A DNA stretch of 64,000 bases from Bacteroidales bacterium. Lineage in GTDB: Bacteria > Bacteroidota > Bacteroidia > Bacteroidales > UBA1402. Positions 38,527 through 47,979 of this stretch are shown here, in pieces. The stretch covers positions 19,069 to 83,068 of the forward strand of contig JAFODP010000006.1 of assembly GCA_017380635.1 (NCBI GenBank), written 5' to 3'. Every line of letters begins with the position of its first letter. The stretch's first letter is position 1. Under the pieces are notes generated by a model, which was not told the DNA's origin, did no database searches, and worked only from the letters and a program-made list of their open reading frames with translations. The position numbers and the translations under genes are program-made.

Positions 38527-41088
38527 ATGAAAACAAAATTGTGTTCAAATCAACCTCAGTGGTCGGCCCTGAACGTTCAGTTGGCTTTGCCCGCAGGTTT
38601 GGAAAAAATGCAGGAAATCGCCTACAACTATTGGTGGACCTGGAATTACGAAGTGGTAGACTTGTATCGCAGTGTGGATGAGGCTTTGTGGACAGCTTGC
38701 AACGGCAATCCCGTGTTGTTCATCGAACGTCTTACCATTGCTCAATTGGAAGCTTTGGCTGCCGATGAAGTCTTCATGAAGAAATTGAACGACATTTATG
38801 CTAAGTTCCGCGCATATATGGACGTGGCTCCCCGTACCGATCGTCCCAGCGTGGCATATTTCAGCATGGAATATGGTATCTCTGAAGTGTTGAAGATTTA
38901 TTCTGGTGGTCTGGGTGTTTTGGCCGGCGACTACATCAAGGAAGCTTCAGATTGCAATATCGATATGGTGGCTGTTGGTTTCTTGTATCGTGAAGGTTAC
39001 TTTACCCAAGGTTTGACCATCGAAGGTCAGCAGATTGCCATCTACGAACAACAACAGTTCAACTCTCTGCCTATCAAGCAAGTGAAGAATGCCGATGGTA
39101 GCAACATGTTGTTCGATGTTCAATTCCCCGGTTACACCGTACACTGCAATGTATGGTTGGCTCAGGTGGGTCGCGTGAAGTTGTATTTGATGGATACCGA
39201 TCATCCTTTGAACAGCGATTTCGACCGTCATATCACCGCTCAACTTTATGGTGGCGATTGGGAAAACCGTATGAAACAAGAATATCTCTTGGGTGTCGGC
39301 GGTATCCAGTTGCTGAATGCTTTGGGCATCAAGAAAGAAGTATATCACTGCAACGAAGGTCATGCTGCACTTATCAACGCAGAACGTATGGCCAACTTGG
39401 TTGCCGAAGATAAGTTGAACTTCTACGAAGCTTTGGAAGTGGTTCGTGCTTCAGCTTTGTATACTTGTCACACACCTGTACCTGCCGGTCACGACAGCTT
39501 CGACGAAGGTTTGTTCAGCAAGTACATGGGCTCTTATGCCGAAAAATTGGGTATCTCTTGGGCAGAAGTAATGGATATGGGTCGTGAAAATCCCGGCGAT
39601 ATCAACGAAAAATTCTCTATGAGTGTTTTCGCTTGCAACTGCTGTCAGGAAGTGAACGGTGTAAGCTGGTTGCACGGCGAAGTTTCCAAGAAGATGTTTG
39701 CTCCTATCTGGAAAGGTTATTCTCCCAGCGAATCGCACGTAGGTTATGTTACCAACGGTGTTCACCTTCCCACTTGGGCTGCTCCCGAATGGCGTCAATT
39801 GTACGAACGTACTTTCGGTCCTGAATGGATGAACGATCAGTCTAACTTGGAATATTACAAGAAAATCTACAACGTAAGCGACGAAGAAATCTGGGCTACC
39901 CGTCAATCTTTGAAGAAGCAGTTGGTAGAATATATCCGCGCCAAGTACAAAAACAACTGGTTGCAGACCCAGGGTGATCCTTCTCGTATCATGTCTATCC
40001 TCGAAAAGATCAATCCTAACGCTTTGATTATCGGTTTCGGTCGTCGTTTCGCTACTTACAAACGTGCTCACCTCTTGTTCACCGACTTGGAACGTTTGTC
40101 TCGTATCGTGAACAATCCCAACTATCCGGTACAATTCGTATTCACCGGTAAGGCTCACCCCGCCGACGGTGGTGGTCAGGGTTTGATCAAGCGCATTATT
40201 GAAATTTCGCGTATGCCCGAATTCCAAGGTAAGATTATCTTCCTTGAAAACTACGATATCGCTTTGGCAAAACGCCTTATCTCTGGTGTGGATATTTGGT
40301 TGAATACGCCTACTCGTCCTTTGGAAGCTTCAGGTACTTCTGGTCAGAAGGCCGAAATGAACGGTGTATTGAACTTCTCAGTACTCGACGGTTGGTGGTT
40401 GGAAGGTTACAAACCCGGCGCAGGTTGGGCTTTGACCGAAAAACGTACCTATCAGAACCAGGCTTTCCAGGATCAGTTGGACGCTGCTACCATCTATTCA
40501 ATGTTGGAAAACGAAATCATTCCTTTGTATTACGCCAAGAACAGCAAGGGCTTCTCTCCCGAATGGATTCAGTACATCAAGAATTCTATCGCCAAGATCG
40601 CTCCCGTGTTCACCACCAAGCGTATGTTGGACGATTATATCGATCGTTTCTACACCAAGTTGGCTAAGCGTGCTGCTTATCTTTGCGACGACAACTATGC
40701 TAAGGCCAAGGAATTGGTAGTTTGGAAAGAAAAGATGGCTGCCGCATGGGACAAGATCGAAGTAGCCGAAGTGTCATTGCCCGAAGCTTTGGTAAACAAT
40801 GCTCAGGTGGGTGAAGAACATCCTATCCGCGTTAGCTTGAACACTGCAGCTGCCGGCATCAACGCTGGTATCGGTGTGGAATTGGTTGTTGAAACCCAGG
40901 ATGTTGATGGCAACTTGAAGTATGTTACCTACGAAATGAACCAAGTGAAGGCTGCCGAAGGCAAGATGGATTTCGAATTGACTTATCGTCTGAAGAAAGC
41001 CGGAGCATTCAAGTATGCTTTCCGTATGTTCCCCAAACACGCAGATCTGCCTCATCGTCAGGACTTCTGCTTTGTGCGTTGGTTCTAA
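38527..41088 (+). CDS. Alpha-glucan (glycogen) phosphorylase
   Basis: PLP-dependent GT35 enzyme that releases glucose 1-phosphate from glycogen or maltodextrins. It belongs to the alpha-glucan family phosphorylases: it begins with the short DUF3417-like region ([15 protein letters not shown]) and contains [24 protein letters not shown] and the PLP region [17 protein letters not shown] with the Schiff-base Lys. A C-terminal extension of about 100 residues follows the catalytic part. The length is 853 residues. Codon bias suggests high expression. Confidence 0.94.
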   Translation: MKTKLCSNQPQWSALNVQLALPAGLEKMQEIAYNYWWTWNYEVVDLYRSVDEALWTACNGNPVLFIERLTIAQLEALAADEVFMKKLNDIYAKFRAYMDVAPRTDRPSVAYFSMEYGISEVLKIYSGGLGVLAGDYIKEASDCNIDMVAVGFLYREGYFTQGLTIEGQQIAIYEQQQFNSLPIKQVKNADGSNMLFDVQFPGYTVHCNVWLAQVGRVKLYLMDTDHPLNSDFDRHITAQLYGGDWENRMKQEYLLGVGGIQLLNALGIKKEVYHCNEGHAALINAERMANLVAEDKLNFYEALEVVRASALYTCHTPVPAGHDSFDEGLFSKYMGSYAEKLGISWAEVMDMGRENPGDINEKFSMSVFACNCCQEVNGVSWLHGEVSKKMFAPIWKGYSPSESHVGYVTNGVHLPTWAAPEWRQLYERTFGPEWMNDQSNLEYYKKIYNVSDEEIWATRQSLKKQLVEYIRAKYKNNWLQTQGDPSRIMSILEKINPNALIIGFGRRFATYKRAHLLFTDLERLSRIVNNPNYPVQFVFTGKAHPADGGGQGLIKRIIEISRMPEFQGKIIFLENYDIALAKRLISGVDIWLNTPTRPLEASGTSGQKAEMNGVLNFSVLDGWWLEGYKPGAGWALTEKRTYQNQAFQDQLDAATIYSMLENEIIPLYYAKNSKGFSPEWIQYIKNSIAKIAPVFTTKRMLDDYIDRFYTKLAKRAAYLCDDNYAKAKELVVWKEKMAAAWDKIEVAEVSLPEALVNNAQVGEEHPIRVSLNTAAAGINAGIGVELVVETQDVDGNLKYVTYEMNQVKAAEGKMDFELTYRLKKAGAFKYAFRMFPKHADLPHRQDFCFVRWF

Positions 41089-41112
41089 TTTTCAACGATA
41101 TTTCTTTGCAGG

Positions 41113-41145
41113 GCGGGCTCGATTATTTCGGGCTCGCTTTTTTTT
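41113..41145 (+). terminator. Terminator after the phosphorylase gene
   Basis: GCGGGCTCG pairs with CGGGCTCGC (two G-U wobbles in RNA), with a seven-base loop, followed by a run of eight T. Confidence 0.85.
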
Positions 41146-41161
41146 GTGCCCAGCGGTGATG

Positions 41162-41192
41162 TTTGGCTTTTCGGGGAAACTTTGTATCTTCG
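41162..41192 (+). promoter_or_regulatory. Promoter of the Sua5/YciO-family gene
   Basis: TTTG (41162-41165), 19 bp, TATCTTCG (41185-41192). The spacing is ideal; the -7 element has C in place of the last T. Confidence 0.6.
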
Positions 41193-41230
41193 CCCTGCTT
41201 CTAATATGGCTAACAGATTTTCAGAAAGTT

Positions 41231-41836
41231 ATGATAAAGTTGTACCAAGAGAATCCTAATCCCAAGCAGATTCAGCAGATAGTGGATGTACTGAAAGACG
41301 GAGGTTTAATCATATATCCTACGGATACGATTTACGCCATCGGTTGTGATATTTTCAATGCCAAGGCCGTGGAAAAAGTGTGTCAGATGAAAGGAGTTTC
41401 GTCGGCCAAGGCCAATCTGTCGTTCGTGTGCAAAGATTTGAGTCATATTGCCGAATATGCTAAGGTGTCGACGCCTGTATTCAAGTTGATGAAGCGTTAT
41501 CTGCCAGGGCCTTATACTTTTATTCTGAATGGAAGTCATCAGTTGCCCAAGCTATTCAAGCAGAAAAAAACAGTGGGCATCCGCATTCCCGACAATGCTA
41601 TTGCTTTGGCTATTGTGGAGGCTTTGGGCAATCCTTTGCTCAGTATGACCTTGAAGGACGATTATGACGAAGTGGAATATACTTGCAATCCCGAACTGAT
41701 AGAAGAACGTTATGGCCGTCAGGTGGATCTGGTGATTGATGGCGGCATGGGCCAAATAGAAGCGTCCACGGTGATAGATTGCACCGTGGACGAGCCTATA
41801 GTAGTAAGACAAGGCTTGGGCGAAGTAGATTTCTAA
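41231..41836 (+). CDS. Sua5/YciO/YrdC family protein
   Basis: Probable L-threonylcarbamoyladenylate synthase or a YciO-type relative. The fold marks are GGLIIYPTDTIYAIGCD at the N-terminus, a Lys-x-Arg-like region, YLPGPYTFIL, VGIRIPDN and a closing STVIDCTVDEPIVVRQG. In the true enzyme this makes the precursor of the t6A tRNA modification. The YciO subgroup looks similar and its role is less certain. The length is 201 residues, starting at the ATG at 41231. It is convergent with the SIS gene, 18 bp away. Confidence 0.88.
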   Translation: MIKLYQENPNPKQIQQIVDVLKDGGLIIYPTDTIYAIGCDIFNAKAVEKVCQMKGVSSAKANLSFVCKDLSHIAEYAKVSTPVFKLMKRYLPGPYTFILNGSHQLPKLFKQKKTVGIRIPDNAIALAIVEALGNPLLSMTLKDDYDEVEYTCNPELIEERYGRQVDLVIDGGMGQIEASTVIDCTVDEPIVVRQGLGEVDF

Positions 41837-41854
41837 TCGGCCCAAGTTGTTGTT

Positions 41855-42871
41855 TTAGAGCACCAATTCGTTGCCGACTTTGCGTGCGCGGTCGGGCTTG
41901 TCCAAATCGATACCGATACCCAAACCGATTTCCACCAAAAGATTCCAACCGGCGCAGAGATAAGCGTAAGGCTGCATTTCGCCGCAGTCGGGCACGATGA
42001 TGGTGGGGAAGGGAGTCTGCTTATTGGAGATGGCAATCACTTTACAGCCAACGCCTTGTTCCAATACTTCCTGAAATTTTTCGTATTCTTCTTCGATGGG
42101 ATCGATCACAAATACCACATCGCAAGGTTTCATTACTTCTTCGATGCCGTGAACGGCGTAAGTGCCTTCCAGAAAATCAGATTTACGACGCGTGATTTCG
42201 TTGGTTTTCAAAGTCAATTCTTCGGCAACACCATCGTTGTAGCCAGAGAAATAAATGGTTTCGGCTTTCTTTACATAGTCTACAATTTCGGCAGGAATTT
42301 CCAGTGTGAGCGCTTGTTCCAACTTGTCGGCCAAGTCTTGCAATTCGGCCGTTTTGTCCCAACCTTGGATGTGCCAAAGGATAGATTCGTAGAACAAAGT
42401 CTGTTCAATCACACTCTTGGTGGCGGCAACCGCCTGTTCCCAACCGCAATTGAGTACATGAGTGGCTTTGCATTGTTTTTCCAACATGGTGTCTTCGCAG
42501 GCGGTAAGGCCGAAAACATCTTGCTTGCCGGCGTCGGTCAATTTCTTGGCCAAGAGTACCACTTCTTTGGTACGACCCGAGTTGGAAGCACAATAAACGC
42601 TGTATTTCGATAAATCGTATTCGTAAGATTGACGGCTGCCGTCGGTTTGGATATTCAAATCCATGCCCCAACGTTTGGCTTTTCTCATGGCGTTTTTGGC
42701 GGGGAAAATACGGCTGGAACCTTCGCCCGTCAGGAACAATTTCTTGCTTTCTGCAATCAGCTTGGCAGATGCTGCAGAAGCAGCGGGATCAAACTTTCTT
42801 ACCGTAGCCACGGTATCCATCATTTCTTGTACCAATGCGTAATTGGCATACTTTTTGTCACTTAAGTTCAT
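41855..42871 (-). CDS. SIS-domain sugar isomerase-like protein
   Basis: Protein of 338 residues with two sugar-isomerase (SIS) domains, related to the isomerase half of GlmS and to AgaS/FrlB-type deglycases. Visible features are FLTGEGSSRIFPAKNA, the phosphosugar-binding ASNSGRTKEV, and the C-terminal LDKPDRARKVGNEL motif seen in this superfamily. No glutaminase domain is present. It follows the DUF4954 gene by 11 bp, suggesting a joint role in amino-sugar phosphate metabolism (inference). Confidence 0.85.
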   Translation of the reverse strand: MNLSDKKYANYALVQEMMDTVATVRKFDPAASAASAKLIAESKKLFLTGEGSSRIFPAKNAMRKAKRWGMDLNIQTDGSRQSYEYDLSKYSVYCASNSGRTKEVVLLAKKLTDAGKQDVFGLTACEDTMLEKQCKATHVLNCGWEQAVAATKSVIEQTLFYESILWHIQGWDKTAELQDLADKLEQALTLEIPAEIVDYVKKAETIYFSGYNDGVAEELTLKTNEITRRKSDFLEGTYAVHGIEEVMKPCDVVFVIDPIEEEYEKFQEVLEQGVGCKVIAISNKQTPFPTIIVPDCGEMQPYAYLCAGWNLLVEIGLGIGIDLDKPDRARKVGNELVL

Positions 42872-42882
42872 AGTAGTGAGAA

Positions 42883-45090
42883 TTATAGTCTTTGTGATAA
42901 ATTTTCTATTTCTTGTTTGAAAAGAGCGGTTTCTTCTCTCACTTGTTTGATAAAACTATTGTCTTCGAGCAAACCCACCGACGCAATCATTTCTTCTTCG
43001 TTGCGATAAGTGTTGCGACGATAAATGTTTTCGTAGTCTTTCTTGCGGCTGATATACACTTGCTGACAAACATATTCCTGAATGTCAATGGCTTTGTTGA
43101 GCAAATCCTGCCATTGTTCTTTGCTGATGCTGTCCACTTCGAGCAGATAACAGAGCGACAGATACGCGTGACGCAGTTTGTCGATGGTATATTTTTTCCA
43201 GATTTCGTCGTAACGATGGTGGATGTCGTCCCAAGAGGCTAAGCTGCCGTTCTTGATATCTTCGCGCAATTGGTCAAGGTCGCGGGTCATCATCAATTGG
43301 CCACCCAAATTGTTCCAACTCTTTTCGCGACGATCTTCCTTCAAGGCTTCCACCATGCTGTCGAAATGGTCTTGCGGGTGTTCTTTCAGATAAGCTAACA
43401 CGTTACGGATGGCATAATAAATCAGCATGTCGCCGTAGGCATGATAGGCTTCGTACACCTTCAGGATGCGCACTTTGCGACGGCTTTTCTCCATGTCTTC
43501 GCCGAAAATTTCCAAAGCCTTGATGGCGTTTTTGTCTTGCAAAAGCGTCTTGCCCAGTTCGCGCAACGCCTTGTAATCGTAGTCTTCGAGACGCTTGCCT
43601 TGTTCCTGAATAGCGGCTTTGGCAGTCCAGATTTCCAGCAACTTACGTCCGGCAATCACTTCTTCCATGCTGTCGGGAGCGTAGGTGTCGAATTCGATAT
43701 GCTGATGTTTGCGTTTGCGTTTGTCGCGACTCTGGTATTTCCATGAATTGCGGGCGAGCGCGTACATGTTGTACAACCACCAGAAAGCCGGCATCACTTC
43801 CAGTTCGTTGGTATGCGTATTGTTATTGACCAAAGAGAAAGGTAGTTTGATATCCATTTCCACGGGATAATCGGCCTTGCTCAAAAGGGTGAAGCTGGCA
43901 AAACGGCAGGAATGTTTCACGCTCGAACAAAGTCCCGGCCAGAATCCGCGTCCGGCTTGAATTTCGTTGTCGTTGGTACGGCTGTTGTGGTTGGATCCCA
44001 AAGTGGCACCGGCGGCAATATTGGTTTGACCTTTCAGCACGGCGGCCACCAGGAAAGAGTTGTTGTGATGTTGTTCGTGACCCGGGAAAATAAGACTGTG
44101 CAAAACCTCGCAGCAGGAAATGGTGGAGTTGTCGCCCAAAACGGTGTTGATAAGACGAGCGCCGTATTTCAAGTTGGAGTTGTTGCCCATAACGAAACGT
44201 ACCGCGATGCACGAATAGAAAATATGACAGCCGTAACCCACGATACCATTCACCAACACCACGCCTTCGCCAATTTGCGTGGGCTCTTCCAAAGAAGAAT
44301 TGATGGTGATGTTTTTCAGTTTGCTAGCCCCTTTGATGTAGCACGAACTGCCAATTTTCACATCTTTGATGATGGCTGAATTCTTGATGACGGTTTCTGT
44401 GCCCACCGTGCCATAATAACCACGACGGCTGTCGTAACGTTCTTGGGTGAGTTGCAAAAGCTTGGCTTGCAGTTCTTTATCGTCAATGTAACGGGCTTCC
44501 AAATAAGCGTCGGCGGCAATCATTCCATCGAAAGGATAGACTTTTCGACTGGCCGTTTCGTTCATCACTTCCACGGCGATACGCACTTTTTCCGGCTCGC
44601 CGTCTTTCACAATACCGTTGCCGAATTTGGAGTGATTGGTGCAGCACATCTCCTGAATATTGAACAAGATACACTTGTCGCCGATAATGTAATGCGTCAG
44701 GTAATGCACGTCGTGAATGGCCACGTAATTGCCGATGTCGCAAGAGTCGATCAGCGAGTTGGTGATGCCCACTTTCAGTTTTAAGTCGTGGTATTGCAAC
44801 CAACCATCGCACATGTCGCCGATACGAACCAATCCGTAGAATTTATTGTTTTTGACCAACTTGGGTTCGAAATGATCGGTTACCAGGATGTTGTCCCAGT
44901 TGTCGGAAGTATTCTGGTTTTTTACCAAACGTTCAATTTCATCAAAACGCAGATGACGCCAGCCACTTTCGGGCTCTTGTACCTGTGTATCACGCAGATA
45001 ATATTCGTTCATTCCGGCAGGAAGAAATTCACCTTCGATAAAGGGGACTCTTTCGTGTCTGTTAGGAATGAGAGTAACGGTATTTTCCAT
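42883..45090 (-). CDS. DUF4954 family protein (left-handed beta-helix)
   Basis: Large protein of 735 residues with a hexapeptide-repeat region in the middle (IGNYVAIHDVHYL, then IKNSAIIKDVKIGSSCYI and IGEGVVLVNGIVGYG), as in GlmU-type nucleotidyltransferases and acyltransferases. The C-terminal part is helical and charged. The family is known mainly from Bacteroidales and has no assigned reaction. I start at MENTVTLIPN (45090); an upstream ATG at 45141 would begin before the -7 promoter element. It is likely cotranscribed with the SIS gene. Confidence 0.82.
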   Translation of the reverse strand: MENTVTLIPNRHERVPFIEGEFLPAGMNEYYLRDTQVQEPESGWRHLRFDEIERLVKNQNTSDNWDNILVTDHFEPKLVKNNKFYGLVRIGDMCDGWLQYHDLKLKVGITNSLIDSCDIGNYVAIHDVHYLTHYIIGDKCILFNIQEMCCTNHSKFGNGIVKDGEPEKVRIAVEVMNETASRKVYPFDGMIAADAYLEARYIDDKELQAKLLQLTQERYDSRRGYYGTVGTETVIKNSAIIKDVKIGSSCYIKGASKLKNITINSSLEEPTQIGEGVVLVNGIVGYGCHIFYSCIAVRFVMGNNSNLKYGARLINTVLGDNSTISCCEVLHSLIFPGHEQHHNNSFLVAAVLKGQTNIAAGATLGSNHNSRTNDNEIQAGRGFWPGLCSSVKHSCRFASFTLLSKADYPVEMDIKLPFSLVNNNTHTNELEVMPAFWWLYNMYALARNSWKYQSRDKRKRKHQHIEFDTYAPDSMEEVIAGRKLLEIWTAKAAIQEQGKRLEDYDYKALRELGKTLLQDKNAIKALEIFGEDMEKSRRKVRILKVYEAYHAYGDMLIYYAIRNVLAYLKEHPQDHFDSMVEALKEDRREKSWNNLGGQLMMTRDLDQLREDIKNGSLASWDDIHHRYDEIWKKYTIDKLRHAYLSLCYLLEVDSISKEQWQDLLNKAIDIQEYVCQQVYISRKKDYENIYRRNTYRNEEEMIASVGLLEDNSFIKQVREETALFKQEIENLSQRL

Positions 45091-45113
45091 AAATGGCGAT
45101 GTTTTATGACCCG

Positions 45114-45121
45114 CAAAGATA
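45114..45121 (-). promoter_or_regulatory. -7 element of the DUF4954/SIS operon
   Basis: TATCTTTG on the minus strand, 23 bp before the start codon; no clear upstream box. Confidence 0.5.
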
Positions 45122-45126
45122 AAAAC

Positions 45127-45189
45127 AAAGCGAAAAATCATGATAAGATTCTTCGCTTTTTTTAAGTGTCAATTTTATTTTTGACACTT
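45127..45189. other. Two hairpins between GH95 and DUF4954
   Basis: AAAGCGAA (45127-45134) pairs with TTCGCTTT (45152-45159), followed by TTTT on the plus strand. AAGTGTCAA (45164-45172) pairs with TTGACACTT (45181-45189) but has no T tract in either direction. The second may mark the 3' end of the GH95 transcript. Confidence 0.4.
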
Positions 45190-45213
45190 TAGTACACGTT
45201 GAGGTTCAGTGGC

Positions 45214-47889
45214 TTATTTCAAACTGACAACGTAGGTTTTTCCTTTTTTCGTTTCAAAGTCGATGGTATAATAATCCTTTTTGGGCAAACTCAACAGCGG
45301 ATGCTCGGCATTGTTTTGAATGTCAGACACTTCTACATAACCATAATAAGGATTCGGGTTTTCGCCCTTCGCGGTTTTGGTCTTGGCGCCTTGCACTTTC
45401 AGCGGAGCATCGTAGCGCAAGCGACAGTTGCCACCCAAGGTAGAATGAATGCGGGCCTGACTCAATTTGCCGTCTTTCCAGCTGATGTCCAATACGAATC
45501 CGCCGCGAGCCTTGATGCCTTTTATTTCACCTTCCGGCCAAATGCTGGGCAATGCGGGCAACAATTGCAAGAAACCGGCGTGGCTCTGCATCAGCATTTC
45601 GATGATACCGGCCGTGTAACCAAAGTTTCCGTCAATCTGGAAAGGAGAATGCGCGTCGAGCATGTTGGGATAGATGCCACCGCCGCCTTTGCCGCTCTTG
45701 TCGCCGAAACCAACGGGATTGAACAAATTTCTGACAATGATATTGGCATGATCGCCATCCAACAGACGGGCCCAAAGGTTGATTTTCCAGCCCATCGACC
45801 AACCGGTAGCTTCGTCGCCGCGGAGCTCAAGACTGCGCATACAAGCCTGGAACAATTCGGGCGTGGCATCGTAAGAAATCTGGTTGCCGGGATGCAAACC
45901 ATACAAGTGCGATACATGACGATGATGAGGTTCGTATTCGTCGAAATCTTGTTGCCATTCTTGCAATTGCGCTCTGGCGCCGATACGGTAGGGCAGCAGT
46001 TTGTCCAATTGAGCCTGCAGCTGTCCGCAGAATTCCTGGTCGGTATCGAGGATTTCGCCGGCCTGGATACAACGACTGAACAATTCGCGGATCAAGCTCA
46101 TATCCATGGTGCTACCCATACTGATGGCCGATTTGCGAGGCTTGCGCATGATGTGTCCGCTGGGATCGTATTCAAATTTTTCACCCGGCATGATAAAGGT
46201 GTTTTCGGGCGAGTTGCTGACGGGCGTTACCAAATAACCTTCGCCATTGTCAACCAACCATTCGGTCAGGAACTCGGCAGCGCCTTTCATGATGGGATAA
46301 GCTTTTTCGCGCAAGAAATCCACATCGCCGGTATAGAGATAATGTTCCCACAAATGACTGCAAAGCCAAGCCGGAGCCATGGGCCAATAAGACGAAGTGG
46401 GCGTACCATCGTTGGGATGCGTTTCGCGCCAGATAGAGCTGTTGTGGTGTGCCACCCAACCATTGCGTCCGTACATTTCTTTGGCGGTCTTGCTGCCCGA
46501 TTCGGCCAGTTCTTCAATCATTTGGAAGAAAGGTTCGGCACATTCGCTCAGGTTGGCGATTTCGGCCGGCCAATAATTCATTTCGGCATTGATATTGAGT
46601 GTGTAACCACAGTTCCATGGCGGCATGATCTTGTCGTTCCAGATACCTTGCAGGTTCATGGCCTGGCCGCCGGGACGCGAAGCACTGATCATCAGATAAC
46701 GACCATAATTGAACATCAAACTGACAAGACCATTGTCGTATTCTTTCCAGAAAGCAACGATGCGGTCGTCGGTAGGCAAGGCTTGTTGAGCGCTCTTGGC
46801 CGGCATATTGAACTGCACGCGACCGAAAAGGGCCTGATAATCTTGTTGATGTCTTTTCAGCAAATCTTGGTAAGAAGTGGCAGCAGCTTTAGCCAAGTCT
46901 TTTTCAACCAATGCTTTGGCGTCTTTCCCTTCGCGAGAAGGACTTTTCTTATAACCATTGAAACTGGTTTCAGAAGCCAGAATCAAGATGATTTCGTCGG
47001 TGTTGGAAATGCGCAAAGACTGGCTGCGGAACTTGTCTTTCGACTCGATAATCTCGAATGCAGCGTCGGGAGCGATGGCTTGCAAGCGGGTTTCGAAAAA
47101 GGTACCCATGCCATTGATCTGATCGCCATACAGCACGTCTTCCTTGTATTTGCGGCTGCCGTCGGCAAAGTAAAGTTCGGGATGACGGCCTTCGGCTTTC
47201 CACGATTTGATCATGGCATCGCTACGACGCTGACCATGGCCCGGACCTTGACCGCTCATTTGAACGATATGCTTTTCCTTGTCGATGCTGTAAGAAGTGG
47301 TGGGCTTGTGCGGCGAACTCAGTGCAACGCTGATATCCAATGCATTAGCTTTGTCGGCAGTGAGTTTCATCACGATAACATCGTCGGGATAAGAAGCGAA
47401 GATTTCACGACAATAATTCACGCCATTTTGCGTGTAAGTGATGCGCATCAAGGATTTTTCGATATCCAATTCGCGATGATAGTTGCTGATTTCTCCCTTC
47501 TGCAGGTTGCTGATATGCCAGTCGCCCAAGGGTTGATAATTTTCGTGCAGACGACCCAACCAGTGATAATGAACCAAATCGTAAGCTTCGGTATATTCGC
47601 CTTTCATCAGTAAATCGACCACTTTGTCGTAGGTGGGTTGGATGTTGTGAACTTTCCATACGGTGGCGGGTTCTCCGGTGTACAAGGTGTTGTCGTTCAG
47701 ACGAATCAATTCTTCTTGAGCAGAACCGTAGACCATGGCACCCAAATGTCCGTTACCCAAAGGCAGGGCTTCGTTCCAGTTTTTGGCGTCGTCGTCGTAC
47801 CACAAAAGGTGTTCCTTGTTTTCGGCGGCTTTCAAGCTGAGGCAGCAAAAGGCCGTCAGTAAGCACAAAAGATAGCTAAGTTTTCTCAT
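45214..47889 (-). CDS. GH95 alpha-L-fucosidase/galactosidase
   Basis: Exported glycoside hydrolase of 891 residues with a signal peptide (MRKLSYLLCLLTAFCCLSLKA). Order: N-terminal beta-sandwich (WNEALPLGNGHLGAMVYG), helical barrel with the GH95 signature NINAEMNYWPAE carrying the Asn residues that activate water, a middle Glu region, QIDGNFGYTAGIIEML with an Asp typical of the active site, and a C-terminal beta domain. Substrates of the family are 1,2-linked L-fucose or L-galactose on mucins, human milk oligosaccharides or plant glycans. It has its own promoter downstream of the MATE gene. Confidence 0.94.
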   Translation of the reverse strand: MRKLSYLLCLLTAFCCLSLKAAENKEHLLWYDDDAKNWNEALPLGNGHLGAMVYGSAQEELIRLNDNTLYTGEPATVWKVHNIQPTYDKVVDLLMKGEYTEAYDLVHYHWLGRLHENYQPLGDWHISNLQKGEISNYHRELDIEKSLMRITYTQNGVNYCREIFASYPDDVIVMKLTADKANALDISVALSSPHKPTTSYSIDKEKHIVQMSGQGPGHGQRRSDAMIKSWKAEGRHPELYFADGSRKYKEDVLYGDQINGMGTFFETRLQAIAPDAAFEIIESKDKFRSQSLRISNTDEIILILASETSFNGYKKSPSREGKDAKALVEKDLAKAAATSYQDLLKRHQQDYQALFGRVQFNMPAKSAQQALPTDDRIVAFWKEYDNGLVSLMFNYGRYLMISASRPGGQAMNLQGIWNDKIMPPWNCGYTLNINAEMNYWPAEIANLSECAEPFFQMIEELAESGSKTAKEMYGRNGWVAHHNSSIWRETHPNDGTPTSSYWPMAPAWLCSHLWEHYLYTGDVDFLREKAYPIMKGAAEFLTEWLVDNGEGYLVTPVSNSPENTFIMPGEKFEYDPSGHIMRKPRKSAISMGSTMDMSLIRELFSRCIQAGEILDTDQEFCGQLQAQLDKLLPYRIGARAQLQEWQQDFDEYEPHHRHVSHLYGLHPGNQISYDATPELFQACMRSLELRGDEATGWSMGWKINLWARLLDGDHANIIVRNLFNPVGFGDKSGKGGGGIYPNMLDAHSPFQIDGNFGYTAGIIEMLMQSHAGFLQLLPALPSIWPEGEIKGIKARGGFVLDISWKDGKLSQARIHSTLGGNCRLRYDAPLKVQGAKTKTAKGENPNPYYGYVEVSDIQNNAEHPLLSLPKKDYYTIDFETKKGKTYVVSLK

Positions 47890-47926
47890 ACTTATTGCGT
47901 TAAATGTTGTCGGATTTTTGTAGCTG

Positions 47927-47958
47927 CGAATGTAATCAAAAGGCATCAAATTATCAAA
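47927..47958 (-). promoter_or_regulatory. Promoter of GH95
   Basis: Minus strand TTTG (47955-47958), 20 bp, TACATTCG (47927-47934), about 37 bp upstream of the start codon. Confidence 0.6.
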
Positions 47959-47979
47959 ATCTCTCGAAGCGGTCGATGA

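Noticed and set aside
45164..45189. Intrinsic terminator
   Set aside because: The 9-bp hairpin is good but is not followed by a T tract on either strand, so it is listed only as a hairpin.
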